A stretch of DNA of 64,000 nt from Clostridium saccharobutylicum DSM 13864 (GCF_000473995.1 NC_022571.1:3441416-3505415), one strand, 5' to 3'; shown: positions 18,524 to 27,854, counted from the first letter of the stretch. Numbers and translations: made by a program. Notes: generated from the sequence alone by a model not told the origin.

Positions 18524-19808
18524 TATTTAACCTCACTTTTACTGAATTAGCATGAGCAGTTAGTCCTTCTTTATTCGCCAATGTTATTATTTTTTTGCCA
18601 TTTTTCATAATAGCTTCTTTAGAATAATAAATAAATGATGATTTTTTTATAAAGCTATCTACAGATAATGGTGAAAAAAATCTTGCTGTACCACTTGTAG
18701 GCAATACATGATTTGTTCCTCCAAAATAATCACCTATAGGTTCAGGACAATATCTTCCTAAAAACACTGAGCCGGCATTTTTAATAAGTCCTAGATACAT
18801 CATAGGTTCATCGACCATAATTTCTAAATGTTCAGGTGCAATAGTATTAGAAATATCAATACAATCTTCTATAGTTTCACATATAATTGCTTTACCAAAA
18901 TCCTTAAGTGAGGTTCTTATTATATCTTCTCTCTCCAAAGTTTTAACTTGTTTTTCTAATTCAATTTCTACCTTTTCATATAATTCTTTAGAAGTTGTAA
19001 CTAATATAGATGAAGCTAATTTATCATGTTCTGCTTGCGACATCAAATCTGCTGCTATAAATGCTGGATCGGATTTTTCATCTGCAATCACTAAAATTTC
19101 ACTAGGTCCAGCAATCATGTCTATATCTACCTGACCAAAAACTAACTTTTTAGCTATAGCTACAAAAATATTTCCCGGTCCTACTATCTTATCTACTTTT
19201 TCAATTGTTTCTGTACCATAAGCTAATGCACCAATAGCTTGTGCTCCTCCAACTTTATATATCTTAGTTATTCCAGCAATTCTCGCTGCCACTCCTATAT
19301 ATGGATTTATCCCACCATCTTTATCTGGTGGTGTAACCATTATTATTTCATCTACTCCTGCAACCTTTGCAGGTATTACATTCATCAAAACAGATGACGG
19401 ATAAGCAGCCGTTCCACCTGGTACATAAACTCCAACCCTTTCAAGAGGAAGTACTCTTTGTCCTAAATAAACCCCATTATCTTTAGCCATTAAAAATCCG
19501 TTACTTTTTTGCTTTTTATGATAATCTTCTATATTTGTCTTTGCTTCCTCCAATGCTTTAATAAAATCTTCTTCAACTTTATTAAAGCAATCATCTATCT
19601 CAGCTTTTGAGACTTCTAAACTTTTAAGCTCAACATTATCAAATTTTTTAGTAAATTCAAACAGAGATTTATCTCCTTGTTTTCTTACATTTGATAAAAT
19701 ATTTGTTACACTTAAAATTACCTCTTGCTCTGTTTCCCCAATTCTTTCTTTTAATTCATTAATTAAAACTTTTTTATTCTTTTCTGTAATTTCCATCAAG
19801 TTCAACAT
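18510..19808 (-). CDS. hisD: Histidinol dehydrogenase HisD
   Basis: A 432-residue zinc enzyme catalysing the last two oxidations, histidinol to histidine, with NAD. The family signature (PSEILVIADEKSDP, MSQAEHDK) and active-site TIAPEHLEI and FLGRYCPEPIGDYFGGTNHVLPT blocks are all present. GGGGG lies 7 bases before ATG 19808. A 113-base spacer separates it from hisG. Confidence 0.96.
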   Translation of the reverse strand: MLNLMEITEKNKKVLINELKERIGETEQEVILSVTNILSNVRKQGDKSLFEFTKKFDNVELKSLEVSKAEIDDCFNKVEEDFIKALEEAKTNIEDYHKKQKSNGFLMAKDNGVYLGQRVLPLERVGVYVPGGTAAYPSSVLMNVIPAKVAGVDEIIMVTPPDKDGGINPYIGVAARIAGITKIYKVGGAQAIGALAYGTETIEKVDKIVGPGNIFVAIAKKLVFGQVDIDMIAGPSEILVIADEKSDPAFIAADLMSQAEHDKLASSILVTTSKELYEKVEIELEKQVKTLEREDIIRTSLKDFGKAIICETIEDCIDISNTIAPEHLEIMVDEPMMYLGLIKNAGSVFLGRYCPEPIGDYFGGTNHVLPTSGTARFFSPLSVDSFIKKSSFIYYSKEAIMKNGKKIITLANKEGLTAHANSVKVRLNNECL

Positions 19809-19921
19809 AAAATGGCCCCCTTGCTCTGCTTAATAAATATTAATTCATCAAATCTTTTTATATTTTATTGCTATTTTTTCAAAATAGTTTACTTATAATT
19901 ATCAACATTCTACGAATTTTG

Positions 19922-20551
19922 TCAATTATTAATCACTTTTTTAATTTCTTCAATAAACTGTCCAATTTCCCTCTGTTTCATTTTAAAACTTGCCTTATTT
20001 ACAATTAACCTTGCACTTATTTCACAAATTCTATCTAAGACAACTAATCCATTTTCTTTTAATGTAGTACCAGTTTCCATGATATCAACAATTCCATCAC
20101 AAAGTCCTAAAATTGGTGCAAGCTCTACTGATCCTTCTATTTTTATAACTTCTACATCCATATCTTTCTTTTTAAAATATTCTTTTGCAACATGTGGATA
20201 TTTACTTCCTATTTTTATATGTCCAACCTTTTTAAAAATATCATTTTGTGGTAGAGATGCTACTATAAATCCACACTTCCCAAACCCTAAATCTAATACC
20301 TCATAGCAATTATTATCACTTTCCAATATAGTATCTTTACCAACTACTCCAATATCCGCTACCCCATGTTCAACATAAGTTATTGAATCCGCTGCTTTTA
20401 CTAAAAAGTATTTTATATCTTTTACTTTATCTTTAAATACAAGTTTTCTTCCTTTATTCTTTAATTCTGATGGATCAAAGTTAGCCTTTTCTAAAACTTT
20501 AATTGTCTCTTGTTCTAGTCTTCCCTTTGTTAATGCTATGCTTATGCTCAT
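19922..20551 (-). CDS. hisG: ATP phosphoribosyltransferase, short form HisG
   Basis: A 209-residue catalytic subunit that starts the pathway by joining ATP and PRPP. It is the short form, lacking the C-terminal regulatory domain, and therefore needs HisZ, which is encoded directly upstream (1-base gap). Visible blocks: ALTKGRLEQET at the start, the binding loop EGSVELAPILGLCDGIVDIMETG near residue 145. The start is ATG 20551 with GGTGGGG in the end of hisZ; an in-frame GTG five codons earlier overlaps that site. Confidence 0.95.
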   Translation of the reverse strand: MSISIALTKGRLEQETIKVLEKANFDPSELKNKGRKLVFKDKVKDIKYFLVKAADSITYVEHGVADIGVVGKDTILESDNNCYEVLDLGFGKCGFIVASLPQNDIFKKVGHIKIGSKYPHVAKEYFKKKDMDVEVIKIEGSVELAPILGLCDGIVDIMETGTTLKENGLVVLDRICEISARLIVNKASFKMKQREIGQFIEEIKKVINN

Positions 20552-20552
20552 T

Positions 20553-21698
20553 TTATTTTTCCCCACCTTTAATGATTTTTATTTCGTTTATATTTTCTGT
20601 TGGTAATAATTCTACTATAAACCCTTCTCTTCTAAGTTCTTCGCTCTTTTTTATTGCTTCAATTCTATTTTCTGCCCCATAAAATACTTTGCATAAATTT
20701 TCATCATTATTTAAATCATTATAAATATTTACATTTGGAATTACAGAATTAATATCTATTGAGAAACCTATAGCTGGAATATACTTTTTAGATGCTTGTA
20801 TCAAGCTGTCATATCTTCCACCCCTTAAAACAGTATTTCCTACGCCTTCACCAAACCCTCTGAAAATAATTCCTGTATAATAATTAAGTCTTGGAACCAT
20901 CCCCAAATCAAAAGTAACATTTTCTCCATAACCCAATTCATCTAACTGCTCATAAAGCTCTTCTAAATACTCCAAATTTTCCTTAATGTCATCATTGAAT
21001 GCTATATTTTTTGCATCCTCTAATATTTTCTTATCTCCAAACATCCAAGGTAATTTATTAAAAAATTTTTTATACTCATCCTTGATATCTAGCGTATCTA
21101 GATAGTCTTCTAAGCTTTTCATGTTTTTATCTTCTATAAATTGTGCAATATTTTCTTTATATTCTTGATCAATATCTAAATTTTTAAATGCCCCATTAAA
21201 AAATCCTATATTACCTATTTCAAGTTTAAAATCTCTTAATTCTAACTTCTTTAATGCTTCTAACGCTAATACTAATACTTCCAAATCAGATTTTTTATCT
21301 TCAAGTCCTATAAGTTCAACACCACAATCCGTATACTCATTTCTCTTCCCCCCAAGGCTTGCATGAACTCTAAACACATTAGATGTATATCTCAATTTAA
21401 TTGGAATCTTTGAGTCTTTAAGTTTAGTTTCTACTACTCTAGCTATTGGAATTGTCATATCTGGTCTTAATACCAAAATACGTCCCCTATTATCAAAAAA
21501 CTTATACATATCTTCTTCTTTTAAAGATTGAGAATTATAATTAAATGTTTCATAAAACTCTAGAGTTGGTGTTATAACTTCTTTATAGCCCCACTTTTCA
21601 AAAATTCCATCTATATTTCTTTCTAAAAATCTTTTTATAATACATTCATCTAAAATCAAATCTCTTGTTCCCTCAGGAAGTATATTCTTTTTACTCAT
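20553..21698 (-). CDS. hisZ: ATP phosphoribosyltransferase regulatory subunit HisZ
   Basis: A 381-residue histidyl-tRNA synthetase-like protein that binds short HisG and confers histidine feedback. It keeps class II synthetase motif 2 (LRPDMTIPIARVV) and YYTGIIFRGF but lacks the anticodon-binding domain. First gene of the operon; start ATG 21698 after GGCGGGTG. A promoter and palindrome lie upstream. Confidence 0.93.
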   Translation of the reverse strand: MSKKNILPEGTRDLILDECIIKRFLERNIDGIFEKWGYKEVITPTLEFYETFNYNSQSLKEEDMYKFFDNRGRILVLRPDMTIPIARVVETKLKDSKIPIKLRYTSNVFRVHASLGGKRNEYTDCGVELIGLEDKKSDLEVLVLALEALKKLELRDFKLEIGNIGFFNGAFKNLDIDQEYKENIAQFIEDKNMKSLEDYLDTLDIKDEYKKFFNKLPWMFGDKKILEDAKNIAFNDDIKENLEYLEELYEQLDELGYGENVTFDLGMVPRLNYYTGIIFRGFGEGVGNTVLRGGRYDSLIQASKKYIPAIGFSIDINSVIPNVNIYNDLNNDENLCKVFYGAENRIEAIKKSEELRREGFIVELLPTENINEIKIIKGGEK

Positions 21699-21745
21699 TT
21701 TACACCCGCCTATCATTTATTGCTTGACTACTACATCGTTTTATC

Positions 21746-21763
21746 AATTTAGCGTGCTAAATT
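21746..21763 (-). promoter_or_regulatory. Candidate operator palindrome of the his operon
   Basis: AATTTAGC-GT-GCTAAATT, a perfect 8-bp palindrome starting about 12 bases downstream of the his -10 box, i.e. in the first transcribed bases where a bound repressor would block initiation. A TrpR-like HisR/YerC repressor is a candidate, by inference from Firmicute his operons. Confidence 0.5.
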
Positions 21764-21775
21764 ATCGTTATCTTG

Positions 21776-21804
21776 ATAATATATTATTTTTTATAGTTTG
21801 TCAA
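21776..21804 (-). promoter_or_regulatory. Sigma-A-type promoter of the his operon
   Basis: -35 TTGACA (21804-21799), exact 17-base spacer, -10 TATTAT (21781-21776), about 78 bases before the hisZ start. Confidence 0.75.
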
Positions 21805-21830
21805 TAAATTGCATACAGTTTATGAATATC

Positions 21831-21994
21831 TTAGGCATATTCAAAAAATAACAAGTCCATTTGCCACACTATTTTCTATCATCCTGCATGAGTGAATTGT
21901 CCTAACAGGCCTACTATGAGGGCAATTTGCCTCTTTGCGTGATAAAAAATATTCATGACAATTTTGAACCCGTTATTTATTTTCATGTGCCTTA
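21831..21994. repeat. Family A palindromic element, copy A5
   Basis: 164 bp between the divergent his promoter and the DUF1275 gene. Left end TTAGGCATATTCAAAAAATA then ACAAGTCC, right end CCCGTTATTTATTTTCATGT then GCCTTA. It carries the inner sequence CTATCATCCTGCATGAGTG. Confidence 0.75.
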
Positions 21995-22137
21995 CATTAA
22001 ATAATAAAGAATTATACCTATATAATTCCCTATATAAATTAATTAATGCTATAATATACGGTAGTTTATATATAAATTATTGTTATAATAATTTATATAT
22101 ATTTAAGAATATTAAAAAGAAAGGAGACATTTTTACT

Positions 22138-22872
22138 TTGGTTACTAATGACATAAGTATATCCCAAAACACTAAAATCAAAACACAAGTACATACTGTA
22201 ACAGCTGAATCTATGCGTCTTGGAATTCTTCTAGCTACTGTTGGAGGTTTTTTAGATGCGTATACTTTCATATGCAGAGGTGGTGTTTTCGCTAATGCTC
22301 AAACAGGAAATATTGTACTCCTGGGAATAAATATTGCAAAGGGAAACTTTAGACAAGCATTTATGGTACTTTTACCTATATTAGCATTTATTTTAGGGGC
22401 AATAGTTTGTGAATTTATAAAAGAGTTGACTTCACCTTCAATTACTTTAGTTACTGGTTCAGAACGTATTATTTTAATTATAGAAATTATAGTTCTTATC
22501 ACTATAGGTTTTTTACCTGATACTGTTCCAGATATATTTGTTACAGTTGTCATTTCCTTTGTTTGCTCTGTTCAAATATGTTCTTTCACAAAATTAGTAG
22601 ATTCACCTTATAATACAGCAATGTGTACTGCTAATCTAAGATCTGCATGTCAATCAGCTTATGCAGCATTTAGAAAAAAAGATAAGAAATTAACAATAAA
22701 AGCAAATCGATATATAAAAATAGTATTTTCTTTTATAACTGGTGGTGCTCTAAGCGGTATGCTAACTTTGAGCCTAGGCGGGAAATCAATATGGTTTGCA
22801 GCTATGATATTAACTATAGCACTTATTTTATTTACCATAGATGATTTCAGATTTAGAAATTCTGATTTTTAA
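22138..22872 (+). CDS. DUF1275 (YoaK-like) membrane protein
   Basis: A 244-residue integral membrane protein with about six hydrophobic segments. The family signature GGFLDAYTFICRGGVFANAQTGNIVLLG lies near residue 38-65; the middle has further helices and FITGGALSGML lies near 200. The biochemical function of the family is unknown. I choose TTG 22138 because AAGGAGAC lies 9 bases upstream; a much longer frame starting at 21955 begins inside the A5 repeat. It is the only plus-strand gene among minus-strand neighbours. Confidence 0.85.
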   Translation: MVTNDISISQNTKIKTQVHTVTAESMRLGILLATVGGFLDAYTFICRGGVFANAQTGNIVLLGINIAKGNFRQAFMVLLPILAFILGAIVCEFIKELTSPSITLVTGSERIILIIEIIVLITIGFLPDTVPDIFVTVVISFVCSVQICSFTKLVDSPYNTAMCTANLRSACQSAYAAFRKKDKKLTIKANRYIKIVFSFITGGALSGMLTLSLGGKSIWFAAMILTIALILFTIDDFRFRNSDF

Positions 22873-22919
22873 AAAAATCTTTAATTTATAATGATAACAC
22901 TTTTATCACTATGAATTAA

Positions 22920-22956
22920 AGGGAATATAAAATGCAGTAACTACATTTCATATTCC
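22920..22956. terminator. Hairpin after the DUF1275 gene
   Basis: GGGAATATAAAATG pairs with CATTTCATATTCCC around a 9-base loop. A weaker stem (22883-22918) precedes it. No U-tract follows on the plus strand, so terminator function is uncertain. Confidence 0.4.
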
Positions 22957-22963
22957 CCTTAAA

Positions 22964-23028
22964 TAAAGCACATTCAAAAAATAACAAGTCCATTTGCCAG
23001 ACTTGTTATTTATTTTAATTTGCCTAAA
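22964..23028. repeat. Family A palindromic element, minimal copy A6
   Basis: 65 bp, only the two inverted ends joined by a short loop: AAAATAACAAGTCC, CATTTGCCA, then ACTTGTTATTTATTTTAATT. It stops 6 bases before the thiI stop codon. Confidence 0.75.
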
Positions 23029-23033
23029 ACAGA

Positions 23034-24191
23034 TTAAAATGTTACAACTTCCATATTTTCAATTGATTTTTGGATAAGTTCATCTATATCTAATTTTTCT
23101 TCTTGCTTTCTAATAGGATCTAGTTTTGGATTAGTTTTAGGATGCTTTGGAACAAATATTGTGCAACAATCCTCATAAGGAAGAATTGATGTTTCATATG
23201 TACCTATTTTTCTTGCTATATCCATAATGTCTGTTTTATCCATTGCAATTAATGGTCTAAATGCAGGTCTGTCTGCACAATCATCACTTACTATTAAACC
23301 ATCCATAGTTTGACTAGCAACTTGACCTATACTTTCGCCTGTGCTTACTGAATTGATTCCATATTTATCTGCAAGCTTACATGCTATTCTCATCATAAAT
23401 CTTCTCATTATTATAGTAAGCTCATCTTCTCTACACTTATCTATGATTTCCATTTGGATATCAGTAAATGGAACTATATATAAATTTATTTTTTCTGTAT
23501 ATTGTGCTAATATTTTAGCTAATTCCTTGACTTTATCTTTAGCTCTTTCTGATGTATATGGATGACTGTGATAATAAACACAATTCACCTCTACACCTCT
23601 TTTAGCCATAAGGTAACCTGCTACAGGGGAATCTATCCCACCAGATAACATAAGCATTGTACTTCCATTCATTCCATAAGGAAGACCTGCTGCGCCCTTA
23701 GTTATATCATCATTAGACCAAACGTAAGCATAATTATTTCTTATTTCAACATTTATCAATATGTCTGGATTTTTAACATCAACATTTATATCTCCTTCAT
23801 AATTTTGAAGAACATATCCACCTATTTTTCTTGAAACTTCCATTGAATTTAGTTCAAACTTCTTATTTGCTCTGTTAGTTACAATCTTAAATGTTTTTCC
23901 TTCTGCTTCCTTTACCTTTTCAAAAGCAACTTGTTCTAATTCATGTATATCAATTTCAACTTCTTTAACTAAACATACTTCTAAAATTCCAAATACTTTA
24001 CTAATTCGCTTTATACTTTCTTCTATTTCATCAGTTTTAAGAAAATATCTCCCACTATCATGAATAAATTCAACCTTTATACCTTCAAGTTTTTTTCCTA
24101 TATTGTCTCTTAATCTTCTTTCAAATTTACCTCTATTTAATCCCTTTAAAAATATTTCTGGTGCATATTTAACTAATATTAAATCCTTCAT
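23034..24191 (-). CDS. thiI: tRNA 4-thiouridine synthetase ThiI
   Basis: A 385-residue enzyme that adenylates uridine 8 of tRNA and inserts sulfur. N-terminal ferredoxin-like and THUMP domains (about 1-165) are followed by a PP-loop ATPase with LSGGIDSPVAGYLMAKRG near 182. It is the short form without a C-terminal rhodanese domain, so persulfide must come from a partner; the cysteine desulfurase gene directly upstream shares one base with its start codon (TAATG), making that partner obvious. Catalytic cysteine candidate in YEDCCTIFVPKHP near 343. Confidence 0.95.
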   Translation of the reverse strand: MKDLILVKYAPEIFLKGLNRGKFERRLRDNIGKKLEGIKVEFIHDSGRYFLKTDEIEESIKRISKVFGILEVCLVKEVEIDIHELEQVAFEKVKEAEGKTFKIVTNRANKKFELNSMEVSRKIGGYVLQNYEGDINVDVKNPDILINVEIRNNYAYVWSNDDITKGAAGLPYGMNGSTMLMLSGGIDSPVAGYLMAKRGVEVNCVYYHSHPYTSERAKDKVKELAKILAQYTEKINLYIVPFTDIQMEIIDKCREDELTIIMRRFMMRIACKLADKYGINSVSTGESIGQVASQTMDGLIVSDDCADRPAFRPLIAMDKTDIMDIARKIGTYETSILPYEDCCTIFVPKHPKTNPKLDPIRKQEEKLDIDELIQKSIENMEVVTF

Positions 24192-25339
24192 TATTTTTTT
24201 ATCCTCCTTAAAAATTTAAGTCCTTTATCTAAAGTTTGTATTACATAATCAACTTCTTCTATTTTATTATCATCAGAAAAAGAAAATCTAATCCCACCTG
24301 AAATTTCATCAGCTGATAATCCCAAACACTTTAACACATAGCTTCCACCTATTTTTGCTCTTTCCTTTGATGAACAAGCTGATCCTGTTGATACATATAT
24401 TCCTGATTCCTCTAAGAAATGAAGTAATACTTCTCCTCGCACTCCTCTAAATGAAACATTTAAAATATACGGTGAGAATTCATCAGTTGGTAAGCTATTT
24501 ATTCTTATATCTTTTATATCCTTTAACTTTTCAATAAATTTATTTTTTATATCCAAAACTTTTTGATAATTTTCATCTATATTATCATTAACAATGTTTG
24601 CAGCTGTTTTAAGTCCCATAATTCCTGCAATATTTTGTGTACCAGCTCTTAAACCGAATTCTTGAGCACCACCTTCTATTAGTGGCAACAAAACATTAGG
24701 TTTTTTTATATATATAAATCCAACTCCCTTTGGTCCATGAAACTTATGCGCACTTACGGTTAAAAAATCAATATTAATTTTCTTTACATCTATATGAAGC
24801 TTTCCATAACTTTGAACTGCATCTACATGAAACTTAGCCCTATTACTATTTTCTCTTATAATTTCACTAATTGATTTTAAATCTTGAATTATACCAATTT
24901 CATTATTTACATGCATTATTGAAACCAATACTGTTTCTTTAGTAATGGAATTTTTTAAATGCTCTAAATCAATTTTTCCATTTTTATCTAATTTTAAAAA
25001 TGTAACCTTTACTCCACTTGTTTCCAATCCTTTTATTGTATTTAAAATAGATGCATGTTCAAATGGTGTTGTAACAAGATGACTTCCTGGTTTTAAAATT
25101 CCTTTAAGAACTGAGTTGTTCCCTTCACTACCACCAGCATTAAAATATATTTCATTTTCTTCTGCATTTATAGTTTTTCCAATAACTTCTCTGCATTCTC
25201 TTAATTTTTTTTCACTTTTTAAGCCTAAATTATGTAACGAAGAAGGATTGCCATAAAATTCTTTAAGCCCAAAAACCACTTCATCAATAACTGCAGTATA
25301 AGGCTTTGTTGTTGAACTATTATCAAAATAAACTTCCAT
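24191..25339 (-). CDS. Cysteine desulfurase (NifS/IscS family), partner of ThiI
   Basis: A 382-residue PLP enzyme giving alanine and enzyme-bound persulfide from cysteine. The N-terminal MEVYFDNSSTTKP block, PLP lysine in VSAHKFHGPKG near residue 199 and the catalytic cysteine loop VSTGSACSSKERA near 320 are clear. Fusion-like coupling to thiI (stop and start overlap) matches the NifZ/YrvO-type desulfurases devoted to tRNA thiolation, not the main Fe-S assembly enzyme, which would sit with iscU or sufU. Confidence 0.92.
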   Translation of the reverse strand: MEVYFDNSSTTKPYTAVIDEVVFGLKEFYGNPSSLHNLGLKSEKKLRECREVIGKTINAEENEIYFNAGGSEGNNSVLKGILKPGSHLVTTPFEHASILNTIKGLETSGVKVTFLKLDKNGKIDLEHLKNSITKETVLVSIMHVNNEIGIIQDLKSISEIIRENSNRAKFHVDAVQSYGKLHIDVKKINIDFLTVSAHKFHGPKGVGFIYIKKPNVLLPLIEGGAQEFGLRAGTQNIAGIMGLKTAANIVNDNIDENYQKVLDIKNKFIEKLKDIKDIRINSLPTDEFSPYILNVSFRGVRGEVLLHFLEESGIYVSTGSACSSKERAKIGGSYVLKCLGLSADEISGGIRFSFSDDNKIEEVDYVIQTLDKGLKFLRRIKK

Positions 25340-25455
25340 TAATTATCTCCTCTTTTAAACAATATATAAGAATTAAATATGCATATATACTAATGTTTTT
25401 TCACAAATATATACTTTTCTTATAACTTTACTTTGATTTCTATATTTATTATAAC

Positions 25456-25478
25456 AAAAAAAGACTATGTGCATAGCC
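25456..25478 (-). terminator. Terminator after the HD-GYP gene
   Basis: GGCTATG-CA-CATAGTC on the minus strand (one G-T pair) followed by TTTTTTT, only 5 bases after the stop. Confidence 0.7.
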
Positions 25479-25482
25479 CTTT

Positions 25483-26559
25483 TTACATATTTTTTAGATA
25501 ACTATAATCGATGCCTGATATTACAATGTTCTTCAGATTAAAATTATTATAAAGATCCAATACCTCTTCATTTTCTCCTATAATTTTAATAATAGGTCTT
25601 AATGGATTATCAATATTGCCTTTCATTATAATTCCACGACGTTTATCACTTAATATTACATGAGAACCAATAGGATATGGTTCAATTTTCTCCAAAAATG
25701 CTTTAACTACATTGTAATCAAAGCTAGTTCCTATACCACCCATAATATACTCTATTCCTTCCGATGGCTTTATCGGATCTCTATATGGTCTTCTACCAGT
25801 TAAAGCATCATAAACATCAGCAACAGCAATTATTCTACCAAACAGATGTATTTTTTCTCCTTTTAATCCATTTGGATAACCTGTTCCATCAAATTTTTCA
25901 TGATGACTAACTATTCCTAAATATATATCTTTATTTATAACCTTACTTAATCTGATATAATTCAAACCTAATTGCGGATGTCTTTTTACAATATTATATT
26001 CTTCTTCAGTAAGCTTTGATGGTTTTGATATTATTTCAATTGGAATTTCTACTTTTCCTATATCATGTAACATAGCACAAACGCCTAAGTTACATAACTT
26101 TTCTTTATTCAATCCTAATGATGTTCCAATTGCAATTGATATAAGTGTAACACTTAATGAATGTAAATATGTATCTTCATCATATGAATGCAAATCACTT
26201 ATACTCACTGTAATTTCATCATTCATACATATGTTATCAACAAGATTTTTGGAGATAATTTGTATTTGATTGACAGTGTCTTCATCTAAAATTTCACAAG
26301 TATTTTCACACATATCAAAAGCTCTTTTAATTGCCGAAAGAGATTCTTTTCTTGTTTTTTCATTTAAAATAATGTTTTCTACACCATCATCAATATATGC
26401 TCCTGGCACATGAAATTTTATTAATTTTTTAATATTATTTTTTGTTAAAATACTTCCTTTAGTTAATAGAATCGCTTTTGATTTTCCGTCAATATCTAAT
26501 CTTATATCATAAGCTATTTTCATCCCACTTTTTAATTTGTATTGAGGCACAAAAACCAT
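25483..26559 (-). CDS. HD-GYP domain cyclic-di-GMP phosphodiesterase
   Basis: A 358-residue protein. The N-terminal 110 residues are a small sensor-like part (DUF3391-like: YKLKSGMKIAYDIRLDIDGK). The HD-GYP domain follows with HD in MLHDIGKVEIP near 166, HPQLGLNYI near 193 and the HH...GTGYP signature HHEKFDGTGYPNGLKGE near 217, then DVYDALTGRRPYR. This set hydrolyses c-di-GMP in the family. No receiver or membrane domain, so it is cytoplasmic. Probably monocistronic. Confidence 0.92.
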   Translation of the reverse strand: MVFVPQYKLKSGMKIAYDIRLDIDGKSKAILLTKGSILTKNNIKKLIKFHVPGAYIDDGVENIILNEKTRKESLSAIKRAFDMCENTCEILDEDTVNQIQIISKNLVDNICMNDEITVSISDLHSYDEDTYLHSLSVTLISIAIGTSLGLNKEKLCNLGVCAMLHDIGKVEIPIEIISKPSKLTEEEYNIVKRHPQLGLNYIRLSKVINKDIYLGIVSHHEKFDGTGYPNGLKGEKIHLFGRIIAVADVYDALTGRRPYRDPIKPSEGIEYIMGGIGTSFDYNVVKAFLEKIEPYPIGSHVILSDKRRGIIMKGNIDNPLRPIIKIIGENEEVLDLYNNFNLKNIVISGIDYSYLKNM

Positions 26560-26723
26560 TTAATTACCTCCTGATTTTGATTCAATTGTAAACTTTTATC
26601 AATTTATGTAGATATATTAAGTTTGAAATAATATGTCTTTTTTCTAAAATTTAACTCACATTATATTTTAATAAAGTTTAATATTATTTTCAACGATTTT
26701 ATTAAATATTAGCAGCATAATAA

Positions 26724-26760
26724 AAAAACTTTAGAAATTAATCTTATTTCTAAAGTTTTT
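26724..26760 (-). terminator. Bidirectional-looking terminator
   Basis: AAAAACTTTAGAAA pairs with TTTCTAAAGTTTTT around a short loop, between the HD gene at 26865 and the HD-GYP gene. Confidence 0.7.
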
Positions 26761-26825
26761 ATCTCGATTTTGTAATATATATCATAATCTTCAAAACTCT
26801 ACATTATAATCCATGTCTTTGTAAC

Positions 26826-26853
26826 AATGCACATTCAAAAATAAAAAATCCAT
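26826..26853. repeat. Family A end fragment, A7
   Basis: ATGCACATTCAAAAATAAAA then AATCCATA resembles the left end of copy A6 with several changes; no matching right end before the neighbouring stop codon at 26865. Confidence 0.4.
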
Positions 26854-26864
26854 ATACCTAATAT

Positions 26865-27362
26865 CTATTTTTTAAAATACATATTTGTTAAAAATTCAAT
26901 TCCTGCTTTTGTTTTAAAATACTTATCTTTTATTGTTTTAACTTGAGTTACTTCTATTTCATCTTCGTAAATATTAACTAAAAAATCAGATTCAATTAAT
27001 ATCTGATAATCAATTCCATCAATATTATTATATGTATGATGATGCCCAATTAAAAAGCATATTCTATCAATTAAATTTTCGTCAAAATTCAATTTTGTAA
27101 GAATTTTTTTAGCGACTGGTGGTCCTTCAATTTCTTGATAATTTCCAGCAGATGAATTATATTTTTTTTCACTAACTTTTATTCCTATATCATGCATTAT
27201 TGCAGCTATTTCTAAAATATATTGAGTATCATCTTCTAGACTTTCCAATTCTCCAATTGATTTTGCAAATGAAAATACCTTCAAAAAATGATTTATCCTT
27301 CTTACATCCCCCGCATAGTAACTAATCATCTCATTTATTATAGTACTTGTTTTTTCTTTCAT
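26865..27362 (-). CDS. HD-domain phosphohydrolase, small
   Basis: A 165-residue HD-fold protein. First His near residue 25 (INHFLKVFSFA), HD in IAAIMHDIGIKVSEKK near 57, then GHHHTYN near 110 and an Asp in ESDFLVNIYED near 128: the full H...HD...D metal set. It belongs to the small HDIG hydrolases, often acting on nucleotides, with no known substrate here. No strong ribosome binding site lies before ATG 27362, so the start is less sure. It stands apart from the HD-GYP gene, with a terminator between them. Confidence 0.8.
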   Translation of the reverse strand: MKEKTSTIINEMISYYAGDVRRINHFLKVFSFAKSIGELESLEDDTQYILEIAAIMHDIGIKVSEKKYNSSAGNYQEIEGPPVAKKILTKLNFDENLIDRICFLIGHHHTYNNIDGIDYQILIESDFLVNIYEDEIEVTQVKTIKDKYFKTKAGIEFLTNMYFKK

Positions 27363-27707
27363 ATCATTTTTTAGTGGCAGTGATTTTGCTCAAACTCCAC
27401 TAATTTTTCCCCCTTTATTCTTATTATTTTTAAATAAAATATCATTTCATTCAAATGCTAAATTAATTATATACTATAAATAGTATATAATATGTTATAT
27501 TTATCACAATAATTTAAATTACATTTTTAAATTATTATCTTAACTAATTTAGAAATATACTTTCCTTCTCTAAATACTAATAATTATTTCACTTTATGAT
27601 TACTCTTAGTATTAAATTTATAATAAAATTGAGATATTAATATTTAAAAAATAAATGGATAAAATACTATAGTAGCATAACTATGCATACATTAAGGAGG
27701 GTTCTAA
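27363..27707. other. Intergenic gap with AT-rich palindrome
   Basis: No gene seen. TATACTAT-AA-ATAGTATA near 27470-27487 is a perfect palindrome of unknown meaning. Promoters for the two divergent neighbours must be here. Confidence 0.3.
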
Positions 27708-27854
27708 ATGAAAAACAATAATAATAACAGCTCACATGAAACACCTAATTCTGACCCATCATCTCAAAATTATTCTAAAAAAATGAAAAATAAAGCAAAT
27801 GAAAAAAGTCCATTTGGAAGCGATGAGCCTTCTACCAAAACTACTTTCAAATAA
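27708..27854 (+). CDS. Short Asn/Ser/Lys-rich protein, 48 residues
   Basis: A hydrophilic 48-residue ORF with a very strong ribosome binding site (AAGGAGGG, 7 bases before ATG) and no cysteine or aromatic core. Sequence begins MKNNNNNSSHETPNSDP and ends EPSTKTTFK. It is likely disordered; small acid-soluble spore proteins have similar composition but I do not see a named motif. A stem (ATCTAGGATATAAT and complement, 27876-27905) follows. The signal strength makes it a real gene, function unknown. Confidence 0.6.
   Translation: MKNNNNNSSHETPNSDPSSQNYSKKMKNKANEKSPFGSDEPSTKTTFK

Noticed and set aside
21955..22137. 61-residue extension of the DUF1275 protein
   Set aside because: It starts inside repeat A5, and the strong AAGGAGAC precedes the TTG at 22138.
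25483..27362. HD-GYP and HD genes as one operon
   Set aside because: A terminator-like stem at 26724-26760 and 300 bases without a gene separate them.
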